Below, piece by piece: positions 18,552 through 27,936 of a stretch of 64,000 bases of DNA. Below the pieces are notes generated by a model. The model was not told the origin of the DNA and did not search any database. It was given only the letters and a program-made list of their open reading frames with translations. This stretch comes from Flavobacterium agrisoli. Lineage in GTDB: Bacteria; Bacteroidota; Bacteroidia; Flavobacteriales; Flavobacteriaceae. The stretch covers positions 248,001 through 312,000 of the forward strand of contig NZ_JAEHFV010000002.1 of NCBI RefSeq assembly GCF_016522065.1, given 5' to 3'. A program made the position numbers and the translations under genes. Each line of letters starts with the position of its first letter. Within the stretch, counting starts at the first letter, position 1.

Positions 18552-19364
18552 TTAAAATTCTATATAATTTTCGCCCGAAAAACGTGCAATAATCGTTTCA
18601 ATATTAACGCGGTATGACTTTGAAAAAGGAATTTTCCGTGTGGTATTTCGCAAAGTACACAACTTACTGCCCGTGTGAATTCGGGATATAAAATTGCTGT
18701 TAATTAAAAAGCTATTGTGAATGCGATAAAACGGATCTTGTAATAAATTTTCAAAATGTTTTAACGTTTTAAAAGCGGTTATCATTTCGCCAGAAAGCAA
18801 ATAAATATCAGTTGAATTATTATCGGCCTGAAAATACAGCACTTCTTCGGCGCGTAAATAACGATAATCTCCGTATGATTTGACACATAAAACCAACGCT
18901 TTATTAATCGAGTTGGTGCTTGATATAAAATCGGTATCACTTTCAACCAAAAGTCGGTTCGATTTTTGGGCAACCGCATCATGCCAATTGTCTCTGGTGA
19001 TAGGAAGTATGGCTTTTATAAAATTATTTTTCTGAATCGGTTTTAACAAATAACCCGAAACATGATAATGTATGGCCTCAAATGCATGACTTTTTGAGCG
19101 AGACATTACAATTATTTTGGGCATAACCGTTAGGTATTTGTACAAAATGTTGATAAACGCTAACGACAGTCCGTTTTCTTTATTTTTAGAATCAATTCCT
19201 AACAGAATTAGTTTTGGTCGGTGTTCCAAAATTAAGTCCAATCCCTTTTGAGCATTTTCGGCTGCGGCAACAAATAGCAATTCCTGAAAATCATCGCCTA
19301 TTTCCTTTATTTGCGCAACAGTTTCTGTACAATCGTCTACTATAACATACGTAATTCCGTTCAT
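18552..19364 (-). CDS. LytTR-type regulator with receiver lacking the phospho-acceptor Asp
   Basis: 270 residues. The N-terminal receiver-like domain keeps the acidic pair Asp10/Asp11, the Ser in IIVMSRS and Lys108 (YLLKPIQ), but the beta-3 phospho-acceptor site reads LILLGIDS, with Gly56 where Asp is normal. The C-terminal LytTR domain is complete (RYLRAEEVLYFQADNNSTDIYL, HFENLLQDPFYRIHNSFLINSNFISRI, IPFSKSYR). No LytS-type kinase is adjacent. It probably acts independently of phosphorylation, or Asp58 is used instead. Same strand and upstream of the repeat-peptide gene, which it may regulate. Confidence 0.88.
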   Translation of the reverse strand: MNGITYVIVDDCTETVAQIKEIGDDFQELLFVAAAENAQKGLDLILEHRPKLILLGIDSKNKENGLSLAFINILYKYLTVMPKIIVMSRSKSHAFEAIHYHVSGYLLKPIQKNNFIKAILPITRDNWHDAVAQKSNRLLVESDTDFISSTNSINKALVLCVKSYGDYRYLRAEEVLYFQADNNSTDIYLLSGEMITAFKTLKHFENLLQDPFYRIHNSFLINSNFISRIHTGSKLCTLRNTTRKIPFSKSYRVNIETIIARFSGENYIEF

Positions 19365-19510
19365 CGTAATTCTTCCAATTTAGAGATGAAATCCATAAAA
19401 TTACAAGGAAATACAAAAAACGAACTATTTAATTCAAAAAAAATAATCAGACTTTAAACTATTTGTTTTTTTATCTCATTTCTTTTCTATTTTTACCCAA
19501 AAAACCTACT

Positions 19511-20035
19511 ATGAAAAAAATTACTTTTATTACTTTATTCCTACTTTTTGTCAGCCCAGTCTTTTGCCAAACAAGCGAAGTAACAATTGCCAAAAAAAAT
19601 GAGCTTAAACTAAATGCAGCTTTTTTGTTAGGCGGTGTATTTGAGGCTAGTTATGAACGAATTCTCAGTGAAGAATCTGCTTTTGGTGCATCCATTTACA
19701 TACCACTAGAAACCGATTATGATCAATATACAAAATTCAATTTAACCCCATATTATCGTTATTATTTTGGAAAAAAAGTAGCTGCCGGATTTTTCTTTGA
19801 AGGTTTTGGCTCCTTAAACACCTATCAAGATTATTTTTATAATGAGAATTCCAATATAGAACATGTTACCAATACCGATTTTGCTTTGGGATTTGGAATT
19901 GGCTCTAAATGGATTACCAAAAAAGGGTTTTTATTTGAAATTAATGGCGGTTTAGGTCGCAATTTATTTAATAGTAAAGATACCGATTATCAATTGGTGG
20001 GCAGAGGTGGGATATCTGTGGGATATCGTTTTTAA
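19511..20035 (+). CDS. DUF3575-like outer-membrane protein
   Basis: 174 residues from ATG 19511. A TTG-initiated reading at 19463 would put hydrophobic residues before the signal peptide MKKITFITLFLLFVSPVFCQ and is less likely. The mature part has barrel-strand patterns (KLNAAFLLGGVFEASYERILSEES, LTPYYRYYFGKKVAAGFFFEGFG, GFLFEINGGLGRNLF) and ends GGISVGYRF. Function unknown. Convergent with glyS and sharing its terminator. Confidence 0.8.
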   Translation: MKKITFITLFLLFVSPVFCQTSEVTIAKKNELKLNAAFLLGGVFEASYERILSEESAFGASIYIPLETDYDQYTKFNLTPYYRYYFGKKVAAGFFFEGFGSLNTYQDYFYNENSNIEHVTNTDFALGFGIGSKWITKKGFLFEINGGLGRNLFNSKDTDYQLVGRGGISVGYRF

Positions 20036-20042
20036 TAACGTA

Positions 20043-20079
20043 AAAAGCCAAACTCTTACAATTTTAGAGTTTGGCTTTT
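20043..20079. terminator. Bidirectional terminator between the DUF3575 gene and glyS
   Basis: Perfect 14-base stem AAAAGCCAAACTCT/AGAGTTTGGCTTTT with a nine-base loop; A-run on one side and T-run on the other make it work in both directions. Confidence 0.9.
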
Positions 20080-20100
20080 CTATTTTAATTTTTTCGAAAA

Positions 20101-21642
20101 TTACATTTTCATCAACCAGTTTTTCATAGCAACTTCGCTTTCGATAATATTCTTTAATTCGGTTATGTTCACGCGATCTTGTTTCATGGTGTCTCTATGA
20201 CGAATGGTAACCGTTTGGTCTTCCATTGTTTGATGATCAACCGTAATACAAAACGGAGTTCCTAGCGCATCTTGACGTCTGTAACGTCGGCCAACAGCAT
20301 CTTTTTCATCATAAGACACATTAAAATCCCATTTTAAGTCGGCTATAATTTTATGTGCAATTTCGGGCAAACCATCTTTTTTTACCAAAGGTAAAATTGC
20401 TGCTTTGGTAGGAGCTAAAACGGCTGGAAGTTTTAAAACCGTTCTAGAAGAACCGTCTTCTAAAACCTCATCCTGTAACGAAGTAGCAAAAACGGCCAAG
20501 AACATTCTATCTAAACCAACGGAAGTTTCTACTACATACGGCACATAATTTTCGTTTAGTTCTGGGTCAAAATATTGTAATTTTCGACCAGAATATTGTT
20601 CGTGTGCCTTTAAATCAAAATCGGTTCTAGAGTGAATTCCTTCCAGTTCTTTAAATCCAAAAGGAAAATCGAATTCAATATCTGCTGCAGCATTTGCGTA
20701 ATGCGCTAATTTTTCGTGATCATGAAAACGGTATTTGTTTTCACCCAAACCTAAAGACAAATGCCATTTTAAACGTGTTTCTTTCCAATGCTCGTACCAT
20801 TTGATTTCTTCGCCTGGACGCACAAAAAATTGCATTTCCATTTGTTCAAATTCACGCATACGGAAAATAAATTGTCTGGCAACAATTTCATTTCTAAAGG
20901 CTTTACCGGTTTGCGCAATTCCAAAAGGTACTTTCATACGACCTGATTTTTGCACATTCAAAAAGTTTACAAAAATACCTTGAGCGGTTTCGGGACGCAA
21001 GTATAAATCCATTGCTGAATCGGCAGAAGCACCTAATTTGGTTCCAAACATCAAGTTAAACTGACGAACCTCTGTCCAATTTTTCGAACCAGACTCTGGA
21101 CAAGCAATTTCCAGTTCTTCAATTAGTAGTTTAACATCCGCCAAATCTTCATTTTCGAGCGAACGCGCCATACGTTCTAAAATCGCTCTTTGCTTCGACT
21201 TGTATTCCATCACACGTGCATTGGTTGTCACAAACTCTTGTTCGTTAAATGCTTCACCAAAACGTGCTTTGGCTTTATCTATTTCTTTTTGCGCTTTTTG
21301 ATTGAGTTTTTCAGCATAATCTTCAATCAAAACGTCGGCTCTATATCTTCTTTTCGAATCTTTATTATCAATCAAAGGGTCGTTAAAAGCATCTACGTGT
21401 CCCGAGGCTTTCCAAGTGGTAGGATGCATCAAAATTGCGGCGTCTAAGCCCACAATATTTTCATTCATCTGAACCATTGCTTTCCACCAATACTCGCGGA
21501 TGTTCTTTTTCAATTCCACTCCGTTTTGTGCATAATCGTAAACTGCACTTAAACCATCGTATACTTCGCTCGACGGAAAAATAAACCCGTACTCTTTTGC
21601 GTGCGAAACTACATTCTTAAATATATCTTCTTGTTTTGCCAT
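20101..21642 (-). CDS. glyS: Glycyl-tRNA synthetase, homodimeric (alpha2) type
   Basis: 513 residues, the single-chain class II GlyRS used by Bacteroidota. Visible are the N-terminal FPSSEVYDGLSAVYDYAQNGVELKKNIREYWWKAMV, motif 2 (FRNEIVARQFIFRMREFEQMEMQFF), motif 3 (PYVVETSVGLDRMFLAV) and the C-terminal anticodon-binding domain (IAHKIIADLKWDFNVSYDEKDAVGRRYRRQDALGTPFCITVD). A TATTTTTG box ends seven bases before the ATG, implying a very short or absent leader. Confidence 0.97.
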   Translation of the reverse strand: MAKQEDIFKNVVSHAKEYGFIFPSSEVYDGLSAVYDYAQNGVELKKNIREYWWKAMVQMNENIVGLDAAILMHPTTWKASGHVDAFNDPLIDNKDSKRRYRADVLIEDYAEKLNQKAQKEIDKAKARFGEAFNEQEFVTTNARVMEYKSKQRAILERMARSLENEDLADVKLLIEELEIACPESGSKNWTEVRQFNLMFGTKLGASADSAMDLYLRPETAQGIFVNFLNVQKSGRMKVPFGIAQTGKAFRNEIVARQFIFRMREFEQMEMQFFVRPGEEIKWYEHWKETRLKWHLSLGLGENKYRFHDHEKLAHYANAAADIEFDFPFGFKELEGIHSRTDFDLKAHEQYSGRKLQYFDPELNENYVPYVVETSVGLDRMFLAVFATSLQDEVLEDGSSRTVLKLPAVLAPTKAAILPLVKKDGLPEIAHKIIADLKWDFNVSYDEKDAVGRRYRRQDALGTPFCITVDHQTMEDQTVTIRHRDTMKQDRVNITELKNIIESEVAMKNWLMKM

Positions 21643-21740
21643 AGTGATGCAAAAATATAAAAAGTGTATTTAAAAAAAAGTAAATACATAAAGTTTGATT
21701 GATTGTTTGTGTTATTTTTATAGTCAAATTCTTTCAAATT

Positions 21741-22427
21741 ATGTTAAAACAGTTACTCAACCTTTTTTTTCCTCCAATTTGTTGTGGTTGTCATGGATTT
21801 TTAAACGAAAACGAAGTGGTCATTTGTACGCATTGCCGACACGAAATGCCTTTAACCCAACATCATTTACGAAAAGAAAATGAAGCATTTAAAACGTTTT
21901 ATGGAACAATCGACATACAACATGCTTCTGCTTTTCTGTCCTTCCATAAAAAAGGCATTGTACAAGAACTCATTCACCAACTGAAATATAAAAAACAAGA
22001 GGAAATTGGCCAAGTTTTAGGTTTTTGGTATGCCGAAGATTTAAAAAAAGTAACACCCGATATTCCTTTCGATACGGTGATTCCGGTGCCGCTTCATCCA
22101 AAAAAATTAAAAGAAAGAGGTTACAACCAAGTTGCACGTTTTGGAAAAGCATTGGCTGAAAGTTTGCAATTGGAATACAACGACCAAATTTTATATCGAA
22201 AAACCTATGCCAAAACCCAATCGAAAAAAAACCGTTTGGATCGACAAAAAGGCATAAAGGATGCTTTTGATGTTTACCTACGCGTTGAAAACCAAAACAA
22301 ACATTTTATCCTTGTAGATGATGTTTTAACCACAGGTGCTACACTCGAAGCGTGTGCGCGCTCGTTACTTAAAATTCCCGGAGCCAAAATTAGCGTAGTT
22401 TGTATGGCAATGGCCACGACTAATTGA
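21741..22427 (+). CDS. comF: ComF family phosphoribosyltransferase-like protein
   Basis: 228 residues from ATG 21741. N-terminal zinc-finger-like cysteines (CCGCHG ... CTHC), then a PRTase fold with PVPLHPKKLKERGYNQ and the PRPP loop FILVDDVLTTGATLEAC. In competent bacteria ComF aids uptake or handling of transforming single-stranded DNA; its enzymatic role is unclear. The last eight bases overlap the convergent protease gene. Confidence 0.93.
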   Translation: MLKQLLNLFFPPICCGCHGFLNENEVVICTHCRHEMPLTQHHLRKENEAFKTFYGTIDIQHASAFLSFHKKGIVQELIHQLKYKKQEEIGQVLGFWYAEDLKKVTPDIPFDTVIPVPLHPKKLKERGYNQVARFGKALAESLQLEYNDQILYRKTYAKTQSKKNRLDRQKGIKDAFDVYLRVENQNKHFILVDDVLTTGATLEACARSLLKIPGAKISVVCMAMATTN

Positions 22428-25095
22428 CAATCATTTTTTTAGTTTTCTTACGATTTCCATCAAAAACGGTAACAAAATAAATACCCGAAGAAGCCCCAAC
22501 TAATTGAATGTTTTGAACAAAATTGAGGGTGGGCTCAAATTTTTGTTCGTATACTTTTGAACCCGACTCGTTATAAACCAAAACTTGAATTTCATGAATG
22601 GAATCGCTTGAGAATTCGATCATAAAACTTCCATTATTGGGATTGGAATAAATAAGAAATTTATCTTTAGAAAATTCGGGGTTGGCCAAAGTGAAAACTT
22701 TGGTAGTCAACACTAACGAAGCCGAGTTTAGAACACCTACATCTGTTACAAATTGATCGCGAATCCCAAATGACCAAGTTCCTTGTGGCTCTTGATTTTT
22801 AAATGCTGCAAATGTAGCCGAAGGTTTAACGGTTTGCTTTGTTTTTAAATTACAATTTAAAGAAGTTCCCGAATCATTATAGCTTACATCTAAGGTGTTG
22901 TTCACGTTTTCACAACTTCTTTCAAACAAGGCAAGGCGACTTTTTTGCGGATTTTCGATATACGAATCTACATCCGATAAAAAAGTATGTGTTAAATTCA
23001 TGTTTACTGCTACATCTACAATTAATTCTTCTTTATCTGACTTTGGAACATCAAAAGTAAGTACGGTATAATTTGCAACGCCATCGGGAATTTCTTTAGG
23101 AGCTGCAAAAGCATAAGTCTGCGTTTGCGTAGTCACATCATAGCCAATAGCAAACGATTTGCTATTTACAGCATAAAAAATATTTTGGGTGGGTTCGATT
23201 AAAAGTCGGCAATCTACACCTTTAATACCGGCTGGTACCGTAATGGTTTGTGAGCCATCATTAGGGGTATTTGAAACCAAAAGCGTATCGAAATTTTGCC
23301 CTCCATCGGTAGAAATTTTAATATTGACATTAGATGAACCTGCTAAAGTATTCGTATTATTTACATTCCATGTTATGGTTTGTTGACTTCCGTTAATCCA
23401 ATTTTCGTTATCACCATTTTGAGAGGTAACCTCAAAGGGACCCATATTGGCATTTACGGTAACCACCATTTCATCGGTATTGGTTTGTGCATTTCCTTGC
23501 GAACCATTATCGCGAGCAGTTAAGGTAAAATGAAGCGTTCTGGCTACAGTCGCAACCGATTCCCACGTAGAAGTTAATTTTCCTGCTAACACATTCGCTG
23601 CGTTTGGCATGTATCGAATTGGCGTTGCAGAAGGAAGCACCGAACGAAACAAAGGCCCATCTACTTTAGTCGAAATGGCCGTACTTTGCGCTTTTGAAGT
23701 GGTTACCGCCGAATCATTTTGCTCCCAAACATACGTTACCGCTGGATTTTCGGAGCCGTTTGAAATCCCTTTTAACACAAAAGCAGTTCCTTTCGGAATC
23801 ACATAATCTTCACCTGCGTTTACTGCAGGCAGATTAGAAGTAATATTCACATTGCCCAAACAAGTTTTGGTTGCCAGATTGTTTTGAATTTGTTCGATAC
23901 TTTTGAAGGCAAAATAATCATCGGCATTGTCTTGCACATCATAATCGCCGGTAATTCCGGCATAACCCATAATTGTCGAACCACTTCCTGGCTCAACGCT
24001 AACACCCAAACCTTCAATATCATACGAATAGGTGTGATTGGCACCCAATTGATGCCCCATTTCATGTGCAACGAAATCAATATCAAATGTATCTCCTTCC
24101 GGTTTGTCATCGGCTGGCGAAGTAAAGGCACTTCCTTTTGCATTTCCATCCGAACTTGAAGTCGGATTTATACAAATACATCCTATACAACCGGCATCTC
24201 CTCCTCCTCCCGAAGCACCAAACAAATGCCCCATATCATAATTATCGTTACCAATAGTTTGGGTTAAAGTTTGTTGTAATTCCAAATGCCACGCCCCATT
24301 AACTCCTTGATTGGCGTTAGAGTAGGGATCGTTTGATGCATCGGTATACAATAACGCATCATTATTAGCAATCAGGATCAGTTGAACTGCCAAATCCCTA
24401 TTATAAATTCCGTTAACTCGGGTTAAAGTTGCATTCATTCCTGCCAAAGCTCCTGCTTTCGTTCCGCCAAAATAAGCCGCATATTCTCCGGTACAAGACA
24501 AAGCCAAACGAACGGTTTTAAACTGTTTGGCACTCGAACTTACCTTGGCTGTTTGATTGGATAAGTTGTTCGTTTTTCCTTGATCTGTAGTACAAACCAA
24601 TCCATTGTTTTGTGTGTTACTACCAAAAACGCGGTATATTTTTTCGCCTTGGGCAATTGCTTCAATAAAAGTAGCGTTACCCGAATTTTTTAAAGTCATG
24701 GTTTGAATACCAATCGGTGAAACACTAAAATAAATTTGACTGTTTTTATCGGTCGTTCCTATTCCGTAAAAAGATTGAATTTGCGGATATTTAGCTTGTA
24801 AGGCTTCATCGAAATTGGATGTTTTAGTTACCAAAAAAGACTCGAATTCGCCTTCGGTGTTCGGAAAAGAAAGTACAATTGTTTTCTTTGCTGTAGCGCT
24901 AGTTTCGGTTAGTGCTTTTAATTTTGTTTCTAATGCATTAGCATTGAATTCATACCATAATTCGTCTGAAACTTGCGAATTAATCGACTTATTGGTAAGC
25001 GCAATTTGATTTACTTTTTTCCAAATTAAATCTTCTTGAGCAGCAATTTGACACGCACAGAAAACGGCAAAAAACAAAAGTAATTTTTGATACAT
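22420..25095 (-). CDS. Secreted reprolysin-type zinc metalloprotease with P-domain and type IX sorting domain
   Basis: 891 residues from ATG 25095 (an upstream TTG is in frame but breaks the signal peptide). Signal MYQKLLLFFAVFCACQIAAQ, a propeptide of about 180 residues, then the M12B-like catalytic domain. The zinc site is HEMGHQLGANH (His344, Glu345, His348, His354), with Met-turn TIMGYAG. Next come Ig-like domains, a proprotein-convertase P-domain (VDSYIENPQKSRLALFERSC, GTWSFGIRDQ) and a C-terminal T9SS type A signal (KFLIYSNPNNGSFMIEF ... KKMIVN). Probably a surface or extracellular protease activated by removal of the propeptide. Confidence 0.9.
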   Translation of the reverse strand: MYQKLLLFFAVFCACQIAAQEDLIWKKVNQIALTNKSINSQVSDELWYEFNANALETKLKALTETSATAKKTIVLSFPNTEGEFESFLVTKTSNFDEALQAKYPQIQSFYGIGTTDKNSQIYFSVSPIGIQTMTLKNSGNATFIEAIAQGEKIYRVFGSNTQNNGLVCTTDQGKTNNLSNQTAKVSSSAKQFKTVRLALSCTGEYAAYFGGTKAGALAGMNATLTRVNGIYNRDLAVQLILIANNDALLYTDASNDPYSNANQGVNGAWHLELQQTLTQTIGNDNYDMGHLFGASGGGGDAGCIGCICINPTSSSDGNAKGSAFTSPADDKPEGDTFDIDFVAHEMGHQLGANHTYSYDIEGLGVSVEPGSGSTIMGYAGITGDYDVQDNADDYFAFKSIEQIQNNLATKTCLGNVNITSNLPAVNAGEDYVIPKGTAFVLKGISNGSENPAVTYVWEQNDSAVTTSKAQSTAISTKVDGPLFRSVLPSATPIRYMPNAANVLAGKLTSTWESVATVARTLHFTLTARDNGSQGNAQTNTDEMVVTVNANMGPFEVTSQNGDNENWINGSQQTITWNVNNTNTLAGSSNVNIKISTDGGQNFDTLLVSNTPNDGSQTITVPAGIKGVDCRLLIEPTQNIFYAVNSKSFAIGYDVTTQTQTYAFAAPKEIPDGVANYTVLTFDVPKSDKEELIVDVAVNMNLTHTFLSDVDSYIENPQKSRLALFERSCENVNNTLDVSYNDSGTSLNCNLKTKQTVKPSATFAAFKNQEPQGTWSFGIRDQFVTDVGVLNSASLVLTTKVFTLANPEFSKDKFLIYSNPNNGSFMIEFSSDSIHEIQVLVYNESGSKVYEQKFEPTLNFVQNIQLVGASSGIYFVTVFDGNRKKTKKMIVN

Positions 25096-25260
25096 CCGAA
25101 TAAATTTTAATATCAAAATTAAATCATTTTAAGCAAAGGTGCTACTTTAAAATGAACCAACGTTCTAATTAAATCGACCAACCCTAATTTTATAACCAAA
25201 TTATACGGCATTTTGATAAAAATTAAGCAGCCGAAATGACCTGATTTGGATCAGATATCT

Positions 25261-25268
25261 TAAATTTG
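25261..25268 (+). promoter_or_regulatory. ribF -7 box TAAATTTG
   Basis: Perfect TAnnTTTG whose final TTG (25266) is also an in-frame start candidate. If the box is used, translation must begin at the later TTG 25290. Confidence 0.5.
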
Positions 25269-25289
25269 CAACATCTTAAAATTAATGCT

Positions 25290-26225
25290 TTGAAGCTCTT
25301 TCATTCTATCAACGATTTTCAATCGGCCAAAAAAACCATTCTAACATTAGGCACTTTTGATGGTGTACATGTTGGACATCGAAAGATTTTAGAAAAGCTT
25401 ACTCAGAGTACCGAAAACGGAAAATATGAAAGTTTGGTTTTGACTTTCTTTCCGCATCCGCGAATGGTTTTACAAGAAAAATCCGAAATCAGATTGCTTA
25501 ATACAATCGATGAAAAAACAGCTCTTTTGGAAGCGTCGGGCATTGAAAATTTAATAATTCATCCGTTTGATGAAACTTTTTCAAGACTTACCGCCGAAGA
25601 CTTTGTAAAAACCATTTTAGTCGATCAATTTCAAATTCATAAAATAATAATTGGTTACGACCATCGTTTTGGACGCAATCGTACGGCTAACATTGACAAT
25701 TTGATTGTTTTTGGAGCCGAATACGGGTTTGAAGTAGCGCAAATTTCGGCACAAGAAATTCAAGATGTTTCCGTTAGTTCTACCAAAATTAGGAACGCTT
25801 TGTTTGAAGGCGATATGGAATTAGCCAACGATTATTTGGGCTATTCCTATTTTATCACCGGAACAGTTGCCAAAGGAAAACAATTGGGACGCACGATTGG
25901 TTTTCCGACAGCCAACATCGAAATTAAAGAAGATTACAAACTTATTCCTAAAAATGGAGCTTATATTGTAAAATCTATTCTGAATGAAAAAACGGTTTAT
26001 GGGATGATGAACATAGGTACGAACCCTACCATAGACAATGAAAACACTCAAAAAATAGAAGTTCATTTTCTTGATTTCAACGGAGATTTATACCATAAAG
26101 AGTTAAAAATTGAAATTTTACACTACCTACGAGCCGAAGAAAAATTTGATTCGGTTGACCATTTAAAAGCACAACTTCAAAAAGATTTAGAGGCAACACG
26201 AAATTTCATAATTTCAAACAAATAA
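25290..26225 (+). CDS. ribF: Bifunctional riboflavin kinase / FAD synthetase
   Basis: About 311 residues from TTG 25290 (MKLFHSINDF), the start favoured because the earlier TTG 25266 lies in the -7 box. The N-terminal FMN adenylyltransferase has the nucleotidylyl motif LGTFDGVHVGHRKIL, IIGYDHRFGRNR and SSTKIRNAL. The C-terminal riboflavin kinase has GTVAKGKQLGRTIGFPTANI and MMNIGTNPT. Converts riboflavin to FMN then FAD. There is no FMN riboswitch-like structure upstream. Confidence 0.95.
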   Translation: MKLFHSINDFQSAKKTILTLGTFDGVHVGHRKILEKLTQSTENGKYESLVLTFFPHPRMVLQEKSEIRLLNTIDEKTALLEASGIENLIIHPFDETFSRLTAEDFVKTILVDQFQIHKIIIGYDHRFGRNRTANIDNLIVFGAEYGFEVAQISAQEIQDVSVSSTKIRNALFEGDMELANDYLGYSYFITGTVAKGKQLGRTIGFPTANIEIKEDYKLIPKNGAYIVKSILNEKTVYGMMNIGTNPTIDNENTQKIEVHFLDFNGDLYHKELKIEILHYLRAEEKFDSVDHLKAQLQKDLEATRNFIISNK

Positions 26226-26323
26226 CTTAATCGGTTATTTTTCAGTAGTTTATAATTATTTTTTTTGTAAATTTATAGTTATCATTATTTCTTTATTTAA
26301 CTATAACCATTAAAAAAAGCATT

Positions 26324-26761
26324 ATGAAATTACCAAAAGAATTATACAACGGAATTTTAATATTTCTGGGTATAGCCGTGTATTTTTTGCTAATGGCCGT
26401 TTTAGGTCTTTCACATTTATTTTACCTTCGTTTATTGAACGTTTTATTCATTTTTTATGGCGTAAACAAAACCATACAGATGAATTTAAAAGAAGGCGAA
26501 ACAAGTTTTATTTCAAACGCTGTCTCGGCCATGGCCACCTCGGTAGTCGGTGTTTCGTTAAGTGTTTTGGGCTTACTTATATATAGTTATGCCAAAGGAG
26601 GCGATGCTTATGTGGCTTCGCTTTCGGAAACATTTTTGTTTGGAGGCAACCCATCGGTACCTACCTATTGTATTTGTTTATTATTTGAAGGAATTGCCTC
26701 TTCGGTAATTGTGACCATGATGCTGATGCTCTATACGAATAACAAATACGTAGCTGATTAA
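26324..26761 (+). CDS. Small conserved-looking inner-membrane protein, function unknown
   Basis: 145 residues with four predicted membrane helices (ILIFLGIAVYFLLMAVLGL, LRLLNVLFIFYG, VVGVSLSVLGLLIYSY, TYCICLLFEGIASSVIVTMMLMLY). A conserved-looking loop, NKTIQMNLKEGETSFI, lies between helices 2 and 3. I do not recognise a family. ATG start. It lies between ribF and bioB but has ~80-100-base gaps on both sides, so probably its own transcription unit. Confidence 0.75.
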   Translation: MKLPKELYNGILIFLGIAVYFLLMAVLGLSHLFYLRLLNVLFIFYGVNKTIQMNLKEGETSFISNAVSAMATSVVGVSLSVLGLLIYSYAKGGDAYVASLSETFLFGGNPSVPTYCICLLFEGIASSVIVTMMLMLYTNNKYVAD

Positions 26762-26792
26762 AAATTTGAACTGACATTTAAGATTTAGTCCA

Positions 26793-26823
26793 TTGGTACA
26801 TTAGAAGTAATTAACTACTTTTG
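26793..26823 (+). promoter_or_regulatory. bioB promoter TTG-N20-TACTTTTG overlapped by a palindrome
   Basis: TTG at 26793-26795 and TACTTTTG at 26816-26823 are 20 bases apart, a good Bacteroidota promoter 21 bases before the bioB ATG. A 16-base near-palindrome AAGTAATTAACTACTT (26805-26820, one mismatched pair) covers the spacer and enters the -7 box, the geometry of a repressor operator. A biotin-responsive repressor is an inference. Confidence 0.6.
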
Positions 26824-26844
26824 GGGCATCAAAAATAAGCATCC

Positions 26845-27930
26845 ATGACTAGCACTAAACATAATTGGACAAAAGAAGAAATTATAGCCATTTACAACAA
26901 ACCCTTAATGGATTTGCTTTACGAAGCTGCCACCATCCACCGTGTTAATCACGACCCGAATGTGGTTCAAGTTTCAACTTTGTTATCTATTAAAACTGGA
27001 GGATGCCCGGAAGATTGCGGTTATTGTCCACAAGCTGCCCGTTATCATACTGGTGTAGAAGGAAATGATTTGATGACCGTGAGCCAAGTGAAAGCACAAG
27101 CACTTCGTGCAAAATCTAGCGGTTCATCACGAGTTTGTATGGGAGCTGCTTGGAGAAATGTAAAAGATGGGCCTGAATTTGACCAAGTTTTAGAAATGGT
27201 TCGCACCATTAACAAACTCGATATGGAAGTTTGTTGCACACTTGGAATGTTAACCGAAAACCAAGCACAACGCTTGGCCGAGGCCGGATTATACGCTTAC
27301 AATCATAATTTAGATACTTCAGAAGAATACTATAAAGAAGTGATTTCGACGCGTGGTTTTGAAGACCGTTTGCAAACAATTGACAACGTTCGCAAAACCA
27401 ATGTAACCGTTTGCAGTGGCGGAATTATCGGAATGGGAGAAAGCATTGAAGACCGTGCCGGAATGTTAGTTGCATTATCTACTTTGAATCCTCAACCTGA
27501 ATCGGTGCCAATTAATGCTTTGGTAGCGGTAGAAGGAACTCCAATGGAAGATGAGAAACCAGTTGAAATTTGGGAAATGATTCGTATGGTCGCTACCACT
27601 CGAATTGTAATGCCCGAAACACAAGTTCGCTTATCGGCTGGAAGAACGCAAATGAGTAGAGAAGGTCAAGCCATGTGCTTTTTTGCAGGCGCCAATTCTA
27701 TTTTCGCAGGAGACAAGTTGTTAACCACGCCAAATCCTGATGTAAATGAAGACATGAAAATGTTTGAAATGTTAGGTTTAATTCCACAAAAACCATTTAC
27801 AAAAGTTTCGCAACCAAAAACAGTTGAAGCCGAGCAATCACAATTTGTTCCATTGGGCGAAAAACCAAAATGGTCAAGACCAGGGCATACTATTGAACGA
27901 AATTTAGAAGCTTCTGTAAAATCAAAATAA
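26845..27930 (+). CDS. bioB: Biotin synthase (radical SAM)
   Basis: 361 residues. Inserts sulfur into dethiobiotin in the last step of biotin synthesis. The radical-SAM cluster cysteines are in CPEDCGYCPQAARYH, and the family motifs YNHNLDTSEEYY, VCSGGIIGMGE, PINALVAVEGTPM and RLSAGR are all present. Transcribed alone, with its own promoter and terminator, about 4.5 kb from the bioFDA operon on the opposite strand. Confidence 0.98.
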   Translation: MTSTKHNWTKEEIIAIYNKPLMDLLYEAATIHRVNHDPNVVQVSTLLSIKTGGCPEDCGYCPQAARYHTGVEGNDLMTVSQVKAQALRAKSSGSSRVCMGAAWRNVKDGPEFDQVLEMVRTINKLDMEVCCTLGMLTENQAQRLAEAGLYAYNHNLDTSEEYYKEVISTRGFEDRLQTIDNVRKTNVTVCSGGIIGMGESIEDRAGMLVALSTLNPQPESVPINALVAVEGTPMEDEKPVEIWEMIRMVATTRIVMPETQVRLSAGRTQMSREGQAMCFFAGANSIFAGDKLLTTPNPDVNEDMKMFEMLGLIPQKPFTKVSQPKTVEAEQSQFVPLGEKPKWSRPGHTIERNLEASVKSK

Positions 27931-27936
27931 GTTTAC

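Noticed and set aside
25117..25289. FMN riboswitch before ribF
   Set aside because: No conserved multi-stem FMN element; the region is short, AT-rich and holds an ordinary -7 box.
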